A stretch of 35,967 nucleotides of DNA from an uncultured Nocardioides sp. (GTDB taxonomy: Bacteria; Actinomycetota; Actinomycetes; Propionibacteriales; Nocardioidaceae), in assembly GCF_902805925.1 (NCBI RefSeq), contig NZ_CADCUP010000102.1, positions 1-35,967 of the forward strand, in the 5' to 3' direction. Position 1 is the stretch's first letter, and the number at the start of each line of letters is the position of its first letter. A program made the position numbers and the translations under genes. This document shows positions 14,863-22,405 of this stretch, in pieces. Under the pieces are notes generated by a model. That model had not been told where the DNA came from. It saw only the letters and a program-made list of their open reading frames with translations, and made no database searches.

Positions 14863-16128
14863 TCAGCCGCGACCGCTCGAGGAGCGGGCCCGTCGCGAGA
14901 CCGAGTCGATGGCCACGGCGAGGAGGAGGACCCCTCCGGTCACCATGAACCGCACCGACGAGTCGACGCCCACCAGGTTGAGTCCCGACTGGATCGCCTG
15001 GAGCACGATGATCCCGAGCATCGCGGAGTACGCCGATCCGCGGCCGCCGAACAGCGACGTGCCGCCGATCACCGCGGCCGCGATGGCCTGCAGGTTGGTG
15101 TCGTTGGTGCCGCTCGCCTGGGAGACCGAGGTCTGCAGGCCGGCGGCCAGCAGGCCGCCGACGGCAGCGAGCGTGGAGGTCAGCGCGAAGACCGAGAAGT
15201 AGATCCGGTCCACCTTGATGCCCGAACGCCGGGCGGCCTCCTCGTTCCCGCCGACGGCGTAGACGTGCCGGCCCCAGCGGGTGCGCCGCAGCACCAGGTC
15301 CATCAGCACCACGAGCACCACGAAGAAGATCCAGACGTAGGTCCAGCCGCGATCGATGTTGACGTAGTAGGTGAGGAGCCCGAGGCCGACAAGCAGGGCG
15401 GCGGCCTTGAGGCCCACCACCGTCAGCGACGGCGCACTCAGGCCGGCGGCGGTGCGCTGCCTGGCCACCCAGAGCTGGGAGAGCACGTAGATCGCGGCGG
15501 TGGCGACCACCAGGACGTAGGACATCGCCTCCCCGACGAACTCGAACCGGGTGAACTGCACCAGGAAGGAGTCCGAGGGCAGGTTGCGGGTGCCGTTGTC
15601 GCCGAGCACGAACAGCAGTGCTCCCTGGAAGCCGAGGAGGCCGGCCAGGGAGAACACGAACGACGGCACGCCGAGCTTGACGTACAGCACGGCGTAGAGC
15701 GCGCCGATGGCCAGGCCGACCAGCATGCCGGCGAGGATCGCGACGATCATCGACTGGCCACGGTCGATCAGGGTGACCGCCATGACCGCTGCTGCGAACC
15801 CGCTGACCGAGCCGACCGACAGGTCGATCTCGCCCAGCAGCAGCACCAGCACGATGCCGAGCGCGATGACCCCGATGGGCGCCGCGAACTGGGTGATCGA
15901 CACCAGGCTGCGGGAGGACAGGAATCGCGGCTCCGCGCTGTAGAAGCCGACGCAGATGATGATCAGGCCGACCACGACAGGCAGGCTGCCGAGCTCGCCG
16001 GAGCGAAGCCTGTTCCACAGCAGGCCGGCGTAGCCGCCGAAGCCCTTGGCGCTGACGAGACGCTCGTCGGCGAGGTCGGCCGCGACGGTCGAGGTGGGCG
16101 TCTCGGTGACGGGCCCCGGGGCGGTCAT
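14863..16128 (-). CDS. xylH: Sugar ABC transporter permease, XylH-like
   Basis: This 421-residue membrane protein is a BPD2/RbsC-XylH type permease of a CUT2 sugar importer. About ten or more helices are visible, along with the conserved ALGIVLVLLLGEIDLSVGSV segment, the cytoplasmic GRHVYAVGGNEEAARRSGI loop that contacts the ATPase, and AVIGGTSLFGGRG near the end. A less conserved, helix-rich insert (about residues 200-270) makes it longer than RbsC. Its ATG (16126-16128) overlaps the stop of the ATPase gene as ATGA, so it is the third gene of the lipoprotein-ATPase-permease operon. Xylose is inferred from the similarity of gene order to Streptomyces xylFGH next to rok7B7; other aldoses are possible. 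Confidence 0.88.
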   Translation of the reverse strand: MTAPGPVTETPTSTVAADLADERLVSAKGFGGYAGLLWNRLRSGELGSLPVVVGLIIICVGFYSAEPRFLSSRSLVSITQFAAPIGVIALGIVLVLLLGEIDLSVGSVSGFAAAVMAVTLIDRGQSMIVAILAGMLVGLAIGALYAVLYVKLGVPSFVFSLAGLLGFQGALLFVLGDNGTRNLPSDSFLVQFTRFEFVGEAMSYVLVVATAAIYVLSQLWVARQRTAAGLSAPSLTVVGLKAAALLVGLGLLTYYVNIDRGWTYVWIFFVVLVVLMDLVLRRTRWGRHVYAVGGNEEAARRSGIKVDRIYFSVFALTSTLAAVGGLLAAGLQTSVSQASGTNDTNLQAIAAAVIGGTSLFGGRGSAYSAMLGIIVLQAIQSGLNLVGVDSSVRFMVTGGVLLLAVAIDSVSRRARSSSGRG

Positions 16129-16943
16129 GCGGTGCCTCCCTCGATGGTCGTGCCGGCGCGCCGCGAGGCGCGGCTGGCGACGACGTTGTCGGAGGCGCCG
16201 GTGATGGCGGCCACCAGCTCCTCGGTGCTGACGTCCTCCACGCGGAACTCCGCGGCGTTCCTGCCCAGGCGCAGGACCATGATCCGGTCGGCCACCGCCT
16301 GGACGTCGGCCATGTTGTGGCTGATGAGGATGACGCCCAGGCCGGTCTCGCGCAGCCGCTCGATGAGGTTCAGCACCTCGGCGGTCTGGGCGACGCCCAG
16401 GGCGGCGGTCGGCTCGTCGAGCATGACCACCTTCGGGCTGCCCACCAGGCTGCGCGCGATGGCGACGGTCTGGCGCTGGCCACCCGAGAGCGCGGCGATG
16501 GGGATGCGGACCGACGGGATCTTCGCGGACAGGGTGCGCAGCAGCCGCCACGCCTCCTTCTCCATGCCGACCTCGTCGAGCAGGGGCCCGACGTGCTTCT
16601 CCTGCCCGAGGAAGAGGTTGGCGACCACGTCGAGGTTGTCGCAGAGCGCCAGGTCCTGGAAGACCGTGGCGATCCCGAGGGCCTGCGCCTCGGACGGGCC
16701 CGCCACGGAGATCTGGCGCCCGGCGAAGGTGATCCGGCCCTCGTCGGGGGTGTAGACCCCCGAGATGACCTTGACCAGCGTGGACTTGCCGGCGCCGTTG
16801 TCGCCCACGAGGGCGACGACCTCCCCGGGGTGCACCTCGAGGTGCACGTCGGAGAGGGCCTGCACGGCGCCGAACCGCTTGGTGACGCCGGCCAGGGACA
16901 GGACCGCGTCCCCGGCCGGCGCCTGCGTCACGGGAGCGGACAT
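16125..16943 (-). CDS. xylG: Sugar ABC transporter ATP-binding protein, XylG-like
   Basis: This is a 272-residue ABC ATPase with one nucleotide-binding domain, unlike the double-domain E. coli XylG; single-domain versions are usual in FrcA-like and actinobacterial xylose systems. Walker A GDNGAGKST is at residues 47-55, followed by a Q-loop (ATVFQDLALC), the signature LSGGQRQ, Walker B VVMLDEPTAAL and the switch His in ISHNMAD. All catalytic residues are present. The start is the ATG at 16943, whose first base is shared with the upstream stop (TGATG), so it is translationally coupled to the binding protein. An ATG at 16967 would overlap the upstream gene further and is less likely. Confidence 0.9.
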   Translation of the reverse strand: MSAPVTQAPAGDAVLSLAGVTKRFGAVQALSDVHLEVHPGEVVALVGDNGAGKSTLVKVISGVYTPDEGRITFAGRQISVAGPSEAQALGIATVFQDLALCDNLDVVANLFLGQEKHVGPLLDEVGMEKEAWRLLRTLSAKIPSVRIPIAALSGGQRQTVAIARSLVGSPKVVMLDEPTAALGVAQTAEVLNLIERLRETGLGVILISHNMADVQAVADRIMVLRLGRNAAEFRVEDVSTEELVAAITGASDNVVASRASRRAGTTIEGGTA

Positions 16944-18025
16944 CAGCTGAGGCCAGCCTCCGCGCACGCGTCGGCGTACTCGTCGGTGCAGATGTCCTCG
17001 ACCGGGTAGAACTCGTCGGCCACCACGGTGTCGGCGACGTTGTCGGCGGTCACCACGATCGGGTCGAAGATGAACGACGGGACGCCCTCGTAGTCGGTGG
17101 TCTCCCCGACGTCCTCACCGTTGGCGAGCGCCACGGCGACCTCGGCGGCCTTCTCGGCCTCGATCGGGATGGGCTTGTAGATGGTCATGGCCTGCTCGCC
17201 CGCGAGGACGCGCTGGATGGCGGCGAGCTCGGCGTCCTGGCCCGTGATCGGGGGCAGCGCGTCGGGCTCGAAGCCACCGCCGGTGAGGGCGGCGACGACG
17301 CCGCCCGCCTGGCCGTCGTTGGCGGCGTAGACGCCCTGGATGTCGGAGGTGTCGTACTTGCTCAGCTGGTCGGTGACGAACTCCTGGGCGTTCTCCGGGC
17401 TCCAGTCGGGGTTGTCGTACTCCTCGAGGATCTCGACGTTGCTGCCGTCGAGGACGCTGTGGGCGCCGGCCTTGAACTGCGCGGCGTTCGGGTCGTCGGG
17501 CGAGCCGTTGAGCATCAGGATGCCGCCCTGGTCGCCCATGGCCTCGACGAGGGCCTCGCCCTGCATCCGGCCGACGGTCTCGTTGTCGAAGGACATGTAG
17601 TAGTCGGCCTCGGCGATGAACCGGTCGTAGGCGATGACCTCCGCGCCGGAGTCCTGGGCGGACTGCACCATGCCCCCGGCACCGGCACCGTTGACGGGGT
17701 CGAGAACGATCACCGACGCACCCTCGGAGATGGCGGTGTCGACCTGCTGGGTCTGCTTGGCCTCGTCCTGGTCGGCGTTGTAGTAGAGGACCTCGCAGTC
17801 CTCGCACAGCTCAGCGACCTTGGCCTCGAAGAGCGGACGGTCGAACGCCTCGTAGCGGGTGGTCTTGGACTCCGGCAGGAGCAGCGCGATCTTCTGGCTG
17901 TCGCCGCCGGAGGCGCTGTCGCCACTGCCGCCCTCGGCCTCGTTGGCCCCGCAGGCCGACAGGCCGGCGGCGCCGATGAACAGGGCAGCGCCGAAGGCTG
18001 CGTAGCGGTGCAGGGTCGTGGACAT
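16943..18025 (-). CDS. xylF: Sugar-binding lipoprotein, XylF-like
   Basis: This 360-residue periplasmic-binding-protein family member is the capture subunit of the importer. A lipoprotein signal is clear: a hydrophobic stretch, then the lipobox LSAC with the lipidated Cys at residue 25, followed by a Gly/Ser/Asp-rich linker. The mature part shows the type I sugar-binding fold (KIALLLPESKTTRYEAFDRP, VIVLDPVNGAGAGG, VIAYDRFI, GVYAANDGQAGG, ITGQDAELAAIQ), closest to XylF/ChvE proteins. The ATG is preceded by GAAGGGA, so this mRNA has a leader. It is the first gene of the operon and divergent from the ROK regulator, with which it shares inverted control elements. Confidence 0.9.
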   Translation of the reverse strand: MSTTLHRYAAFGAALFIGAAGLSACGANEAEGGSGDSASGGDSQKIALLLPESKTTRYEAFDRPLFEAKVAELCEDCEVLYYNADQDEAKQTQQVDTAISEGASVIVLDPVNGAGAGGMVQSAQDSGAEVIAYDRFIAEADYYMSFDNETVGRMQGEALVEAMGDQGGILMLNGSPDDPNAAQFKAGAHSVLDGSNVEILEEYDNPDWSPENAQEFVTDQLSKYDTSDIQGVYAANDGQAGGVVAALTGGGFEPDALPPITGQDAELAAIQRVLAGEQAMTIYKPIPIEAEKAAEVAVALANGEDVGETTDYEGVPSFIFDPIVVTADNVADTVVADEFYPVEDICTDEYADACAEAGLS

Positions 18026-18083
18026 GGGGGTCCCTTCTCGGTTTCTGGACGCTCCACGCGGGAGCGCCCCTGGTCTGGGAGAG

Positions 18084-18198
18084 AGTGTGGTGAGTCACAG
18101 CACTAGTCGTCAAGAGGTGAACACAAAGTGCTCGATCTTGGGTATTGGCCGTGCGTTGCTGCTTTCTCTTGACGATTAGCGACCGGCTCGACCACAGT
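18084..18198. promoter_or_regulatory. Mirror-image divergent promoters and operators of xylF and ROK gene
   Basis: CTAGTCGTCAAGAG (18103-18116) and CTCTTGACGATTAG (18166-18179) are inverted copies with one mismatch in 14. Each contains a TTGACG -35 box facing its own gene. An 18-nt spacer then leads to -10 boxes CACACT (minus strand, 18084-18089) and CACAGT (plus strand, 18193-18198). The plus-strand -10 box is 6 nt from the ROK gene ATG. The conserved 14-mers are the natural candidates for ROK binding sites. Confidence 0.65.
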
Positions 18199-18204
18199 GT
18201 CCGC

Positions 18205-19389
18205 ATGCCGACACGGGTGAGCGCACCAGGATCCACCGCGTCGCTCCGCACCGCCAACCAGCAGCGCGTCCTCGACGTGCTGCGGCGCGGCGTCCCCGCC
18301 CCCGACGACGGCGCCGACCCGGCCCCGGTGACCCAGGCGGACCTGTCCCGACTCACCGGCCTGGCACCCGCCACGGTGTCGAACATCGTGCGTGACCTCG
18401 CCGCCCACGGGCTCGTCGACACCGAGCCCGGCAGCGGCCGGCGGGGTACGACGGTCCGGCTGGCCCGCACCGCGGGGCTGGTGGCCGGCATCGACTTCGG
18501 CCACAGCCACATCGCGGTCGCACTGGGCGACCTCACCGGCGCGATGATCGCCGAGCTGCGCCGGCCACTGCACGCCGGCCACCCCCACGACGAGGGCCTC
18601 GACCTGGCCTCGAGCATCCTCACCCAGCTGCTCGCGGAGGCCCGGGTCGCCCCCGCGGGCCTGCGCAGCATCGCCATGGGCCTGCCCGCGCCGGTGACCG
18701 ACGGCGTGGTCCGGTCCTCCGCCATCCTCCCCGGCTGGGTGGGGGTCCACGCCCAGGACGCCGCCGAGGCGCACTTCGGGGTGCCCACCCACGTCGAGAA
18801 CGACGCCAACCTCGGCGCCCTCGCCGAGCACCGTGTCGGCGTGGCCCGCGGGCACACCTGCTCGGTGTTCCTCAAGATCTCCTCAGGCGTCGGCGCCGGC
18901 ATCATCATCAACGACGCGCTGTACCACGGCAGCCTGGGCGCAGCCGGCGAGGTCGGCCACCTCACCCTCGACGAGCAGGGCCCGATGTGCCGGTGCGGCA
19001 GCCGCGGCTGCCTCGAGGCCTACGCCTCCACCCCGGCCGTGGTCGCGATGATGGCCGAGCACCTGCCGGGGGCCGGCATCGACGACATCGTGGAGGCCGC
19101 CAGGACCGGCAGCGTCGCCGCGGTCCGCACCCTCGAGGACGCCGGCCTCCACCTCGGCTGGGGCCTGGCCAGCGTGGTCAACCTGCTCAACCCGGGGCTG
19201 GTCGTCGTCGGCGGCGACATGGCCCGCGCCGGGGACTTCCTGCTCGAGCCCGCCCGCATCGGCCTTCGCCGCCACGCGCTCGACGCGGTCGCCGCCACCC
19301 CGGTGGTCGCCAGCCGGCTCGCCGAGCGCGCCTCCCTGACGGGCGCCGTGCTGCTCGCCGCGGAGCGCACCGAGCTCCTCGCCGGCTGA
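18205..19389 (+). CDS. ROK family transcriptional repressor
   Basis: This 394-residue regulator has an N-terminal winged helix-turn-helix (about residues 10-85, including QADLSRLTGLAPATVSNIVRDL written here in part) and a C-terminal sugar kinase-like ROK domain. The ROK zinc site is clear, with GEVGHLTLD followed by CRCGSRGCLEAY, as is the phosphate-loop segment DFGHSHIAVALGD. ROK repressors usually release DNA on binding a sugar or sugar phosphate. In Streptomyces the ROK protein Rok7B7 lies beside and controls xylFGH; the same arrangement here suggests the same role and probable self-control. The ATG at 18205 is chosen because CACAGT lies 6 nt upstream; a GTG at 18145 would put the promoter inside the gene. 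Confidence 0.9.
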   Translation: MPTRVSAPGSTASLRTANQQRVLDVLRRGVPAPDDGADPAPVTQADLSRLTGLAPATVSNIVRDLAAHGLVDTEPGSGRRGTTVRLARTAGLVAGIDFGHSHIAVALGDLTGAMIAELRRPLHAGHPHDEGLDLASSILTQLLAEARVAPAGLRSIAMGLPAPVTDGVVRSSAILPGWVGVHAQDAAEAHFGVPTHVENDANLGALAEHRVGVARGHTCSVFLKISSGVGAGIIINDALYHGSLGAAGEVGHLTLDEQGPMCRCGSRGCLEAYASTPAVVAMMAEHLPGAGIDDIVEAARTGSVAAVRTLEDAGLHLGWGLASVVNLLNPGLVVVGGDMARAGDFLLEPARIGLRRHALDAVAATPVVASRLAERASLTGAVLLAAERTELLAG

Positions 19390-19406
19390 GCGGACGTGGG
19401 CGCGGA

Positions 19407-19811
19407 CTACCCCGCCTGCCCGGGCTCCTCCGCCGCCAGCACGACCTCCACCTCGAAGCCCTCGGAGCTCTCGAGGTACAGCGCGACGTGGTCGTCGCCC
19501 CCGGCGTGCGGATAGCGGTCGGCGTACAGCTCGTGCCAGCCGTGGGCCGAGGACTCCGCGCGCATCCGGTCGAGCAGGTGGCGCTCGTCGCAGGTGAGGG
19601 CGACGTGGTTCACCCCGGGCCGGCAGCGGTCGTGCGGCTCGTCGACGAGGTCCTCGGAGCGCTCCAGGAAGAGGTACGTGCCGTCGGGATGCCCCCAGGA
19701 CCTCAGGCCGTCGTCGGCCTCCCACCCCAGCTCGCCCAGCAGCCAGCCCCACTCGCCCTCGGCGGTCGCCGGGTCGCCGACCCAGAGGTCGAGGTGGTGC
19801 AGCGCCCTCAC
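19407..19811 (-). CDS. VOC (glyoxalase/dioxygenase) superfamily protein
   Basis: This 134-residue single-domain protein has the VOC fold pattern of two beta-alpha-beta-beta-beta units: ALHHLDLWVGDPATAE at the start with a possible metal His, YLFLERS, then GVNHVALTCDE and EGFEVEVVLA at the end with a Glu. VOC members include glyoxalases, dioxygenases and antibiotic-binding proteins, and the reaction cannot be read from sequence. It begins with a GTG 9 nt after the guaA stop, so it is likely cotranscribed with guaA. It converges on the ROK gene with 17 nt between. Confidence 0.8.
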   Translation of the reverse strand: MRALHHLDLWVGDPATAEGEWGWLLGELGWEADDGLRSWGHPDGTYLFLERSEDLVDEPHDRCRPGVNHVALTCDERHLLDRMRAESSAHGWHELYADRYPHAGGDDHVALYLESSEGFEVEVVLAAEEPGQAG

Positions 19812-19820
19812 GTCAGCCCC

Positions 19821-21407
19821 TCATTCCCACTCGATGGTCCCGGGTGGCTTGGAGGTGATGTCGACGGTGACGCGGTTGACCTCGGCCACCTCGTTGGTGA
19901 TCCGGGTGGAGATGCGCTCGAGGACGTCGTACGGCAGGCGCGCCCAGTCGGCCGTCATGGCGTCCTCGGAGGTGACCGGCCGCAGCACGACCGGGTGGCC
20001 GTAGGTGCGGCCGTCGCCCTGGACGCCCACCGAGCGGACGTCGGCGAGCAGGACCACCGGGAACTGCCAGACGTCTCGGTCCAGACCCGCGCGGGTGAGC
20101 TCCTCGCGGGCGATGGCGTCGGCCTCCCGCAGGATGTCGAGACGCTCCCGGGTGACCTCGCCGATGATGCGGATCCCCAGGCCCGGACCGGGGAACGGGT
20201 GCCGCCACACGATCTCCGGGGGCAGGCCGAGCTGCTCGCCCACGAGCCGCACCTCGTCCTTGAACAGGGTGCGCAGCGGCTCGACCAGCTCGAACTCGAG
20301 GTCGTCGGGCAGCCCACCGACGTTGTGGTGCGACTTGATGTTGGAGGTGCCGGCGCCGCCGCCGGACTCCACCACGTCGGGGTAGAGGGTGCCCTGCACC
20401 AAGAAGGCGACCTGTTGGCCCTCGCCGTCGGTGCCGAGGTCGGCACCGGCGAGCACGTCGGCCTCCGCGGCCTCGAAGGTGCGGATGAACTCGCGTCCGA
20501 TGATCATGCGCTTCTGCTCCGGGTCGCTGACGCCGGCGAGCGCGTCGAGGAACTGCTTCTCGGCCTCGACGACGTGCAGCTTCACGCCGGTGGCCGCCAC
20601 GAAGTCACGCTCCACCTGCTCGGCCTCGCCCTTGCGCAGCAGCCCGTGGTCGACGAAGACGCAGTCGAGGCGGTCCCCGATCGCCCGTTGCACCACGGCC
20701 GCCGCGACGGCCGAGTCGACGCCGCCGGACAGTCCGCAGATGGCCCGGCCGTCCGGGCCGATCTGCTCGCGGATGCGCTCGACCTGCTCCTCGACGATGT
20801 TGACCATCGTCCAGGTCGGCCGGCAGCCGGCGATGTCGTGGAGGAAGTGCTCGAGCACCTTCTGCCCGTGCTCGGTGTGCAGCACCTCGGGGTGCCACTG
20901 CACGCCGGCCAGCCGCCGGTCGGTGCTCTCGAAGGCCGCGACCGGGGTCCCCAGCGTCGAGGCGAGCACGTCGAAGCCGTCGGGCGCCGCCTGCACCGAG
21001 TCGCCGTGGGACATCCACACCGAGTGGTGCTCGGGGATGTCGGAGAGCAGCGTCCCGCCGGCGGTCACGGTGACCGGGGTGCGGCCGTACTCCCGGACGC
21101 CGGTGTGGGCGACCGTGCCGCCGAGCCCCTGCGCCATCAGCTGGAAGCCGTAGCACATGCCGAAGACCGGCACCTCGGCGGCGAAGAGCGTGCCGTCGAG
21201 CACCGGTGCGCCCTCGGCGTACACGCTGGAGGGGCCGCCGGACAGCAGGATCGCAGCGGGCTCGCGCGCCAGCATCTCGGCCACCGGCATCGTGTGCGGC
21301 ACGATCTCGGAGTAGACGCGCGCCTCGCGGACCCGCCGGGCGATCAGCTGGGCGTACTGCGCCCCGAAGTCGACCACCAGGACCAGGTCGTGCTCGGGGT
21401 GCTCCAT
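19821..21407 (-). CDS. guaA: GMP synthase (glutamine-hydrolysing)
   Basis: This 528-residue enzyme converts XMP, ATP and glutamine to GMP. The class I glutaminase domain has nucleophile Cys85 in GMCYGFQL and the His172/Glu174 pair in WHPEV. The ATP-pyrophosphatase domain has the P-loop SGGVDS at residues 227-232, and the C-terminal dimerisation domain ends KPPGTIEWE, typical of GuaA. The length is normal. The ATG is 6 nt from a TAGGCT -10 box on the minus strand, so the mRNA is probably leaderless. guaB3 and guaB lie further upstream on the same strand, but each has its own promoter. Confidence 0.97.
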   Translation of the reverse strand: MEHPEHDLVLVVDFGAQYAQLIARRVREARVYSEIVPHTMPVAEMLAREPAAILLSGGPSSVYAEGAPVLDGTLFAAEVPVFGMCYGFQLMAQGLGGTVAHTGVREYGRTPVTVTAGGTLLSDIPEHHSVWMSHGDSVQAAPDGFDVLASTLGTPVAAFESTDRRLAGVQWHPEVLHTEHGQKVLEHFLHDIAGCRPTWTMVNIVEEQVERIREQIGPDGRAICGLSGGVDSAVAAAVVQRAIGDRLDCVFVDHGLLRKGEAEQVERDFVAATGVKLHVVEAEKQFLDALAGVSDPEQKRMIIGREFIRTFEAAEADVLAGADLGTDGEGQQVAFLVQGTLYPDVVESGGGAGTSNIKSHHNVGGLPDDLEFELVEPLRTLFKDEVRLVGEQLGLPPEIVWRHPFPGPGLGIRIIGEVTRERLDILREADAIAREELTRAGLDRDVWQFPVVLLADVRSVGVQGDGRTYGHPVVLRPVTSEDAMTADWARLPYDVLERISTRITNEVAEVNRVTVDITSKPPGTIEWE

Positions 21408-21413
21408 GCGCCA

Positions 21414-21419
21414 AGCCTA
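21414..21419 (-). promoter_or_regulatory. Leaderless -10 box of guaA
   Basis: TAGGCT on the minus strand lies 6 nt before the guaA ATG. Confidence 0.6.
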
Positions 21420-21492
21420 TCGAGATACGCCGGCGCACGTCGCAGGGCACCCGGCGCCGACGCCGGCACGGCCGGCCGCCGCGGCGCCACCG

Positions 21493-21627
21493 GGGCGATG
21501 TCGCGGTAGCCATCGCCCGCTCCGCCTGCGCGGTGATGGTGAGCGAGGGGTTGACGCCGAGGTTGGCGCTGATGGCCGACGAGGAGGGCCATTTCGCGCA
21601 CCACCTGGTTGGCCACCGTGGACCCAC
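21493..21627 (-). pseudogene. Decayed C-terminal tail of a GMC oxidoreductase
   Basis: Within the 315-base stretch without an intact gene (21408-21722), the minus strand encodes SAISANLGVNPSLTITAQAERAM written here in part: the core is NLGVNPSLTIT followed by AQAERAM. This closely resembles the conserved C-terminal flavin-site segment of glucose-methanol-choline oxidoreductases (usually S-x-x-P-x-x-x-G-x-N-P-x-x-T-I-x-A-L-A). No other part of such an enzyme can be read before or after it in any frame, so I take it as a remnant. The rest of the stretch shows only the guaA promoter and no other recognisable feature. Confidence 0.45.
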
Positions 21628-21722
21628 GTCGGGTTGGGGATGCCGTGGCCCTGTCGGGAGGTCAGGTGGCGCCGGTTCGTGCCCGGTACCCGCTTGGTGT
21701 AGGCGACCGACGGGCGCGCGAT

Positions 21723-22388
21723 CTACCTTTCGGCAACATCCGGGACGGCGCTCTGCCCGGGCTCGGACAGGAAGGCGAGCACGACCTCGTTGAACGCCCG
21801 GGGGTGGTCGGTGTTGAGCCGCTCGCCGCCCTCGACCTCGACGTACCGGGCCCCGGCGATGCCGTCGGCCACGGCCTTCGCGCCGGCCCGGTGGGCACGG
21901 TCGCCCCGGCCGTGGACGACCAGGGTCGGCGCCACGACCCGCACGAGGTCGCCTCGCAGGTCGAGGTCGCGCATCGCCCGCACCACCGCCGTCACCCGCT
22001 CCCGGCGCACGCCGCGGGCCTGCATCCGCTGGTCGCTCATTCGGCCCAGGAGACGACCCTGCAGCCAGCCGGCGAGACCCGACTGCCGCACCTGCCCCCC
22101 GTTGAGCACGAGCCGGTCGACGCGCTCGGGGTGGCGCGCCGCCAGCCGGGTGGCGACCACCGCGCCGAGCCCGATCGCCACGACGTGCGCGCGCCGTACG
22201 CCGCCCGCATCCAGTCCGGCGAGGACGTGCGCCACCGCCGTGTCGAGGTGGAGGTCCTGGTCGCCGGAGAGGTCGAGGCCGAGCACCCGGGGAGCGCTGG
22301 CGGTCCAGCCCGGCGGGAGGGCGACGACCTGCTCCTGCCAGGACTGCGGGCTCTGGCCGAGACCGTGGAGGAGGAGGACGTGGGCCAT
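21723..22388 (-). CDS. Alpha/beta-hydrolase fold protein lacking the catalytic Ser
   Basis: This 221-residue protein has a plain alpha/beta-hydrolase fold: VLLLHGLGQSPQSW with the oxyanion HG motif, then AARHPERVDRLVLNGG, and PTLVVHGRGD in the place of the Asp loop. The nucleophile elbow, normally G-x-S-x-G, reads AIGLG with Gly73 where Ser is expected, and the C-terminal site normally holding the catalytic His reads GGERLNTDHP. It is therefore probably not a hydrolase, or it uses an unusual mechanism. Its ATG lies 17 nt after the guaB3 stop on the same strand, so the two are probably one transcript. The ATG gives a normal family N-terminus. Confidence 0.82.
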   Translation of the reverse strand: MAHVLLLHGLGQSPQSWQEQVVALPPGWTASAPRVLGLDLSGDQDLHLDTAVAHVLAGLDAGGVRRAHVVAIGLGAVVATRLAARHPERVDRLVLNGGQVRQSGLAGWLQGRLLGRMSDQRMQARGVRRERVTAVVRAMRDLDLRGDLVRVVAPTLVVHGRGDRAHRAGAKAVADGIAGARYVEVEGGERLNTDHPRAFNEVVLAFLSEPGQSAVPDVAER

Positions 22389-22405
22389 CTGCAGTCCGGT
22401 CGGCG

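Noticed and set aside
12577..16755. Open frame of about 1390 codons on the plus strand
   Set aside because: It is out of frame with the MMPL gene and antisense to xylH and xylG; its composition is low in complexity and rich in Arg, Gly and His, with no recognisable motif.
18145..18204. GTG start giving the ROK protein 20 more residues
   Set aside because: The extra stretch (MAVRCCFLLTISDR) is not ROK-like and contains the operator and promoter.
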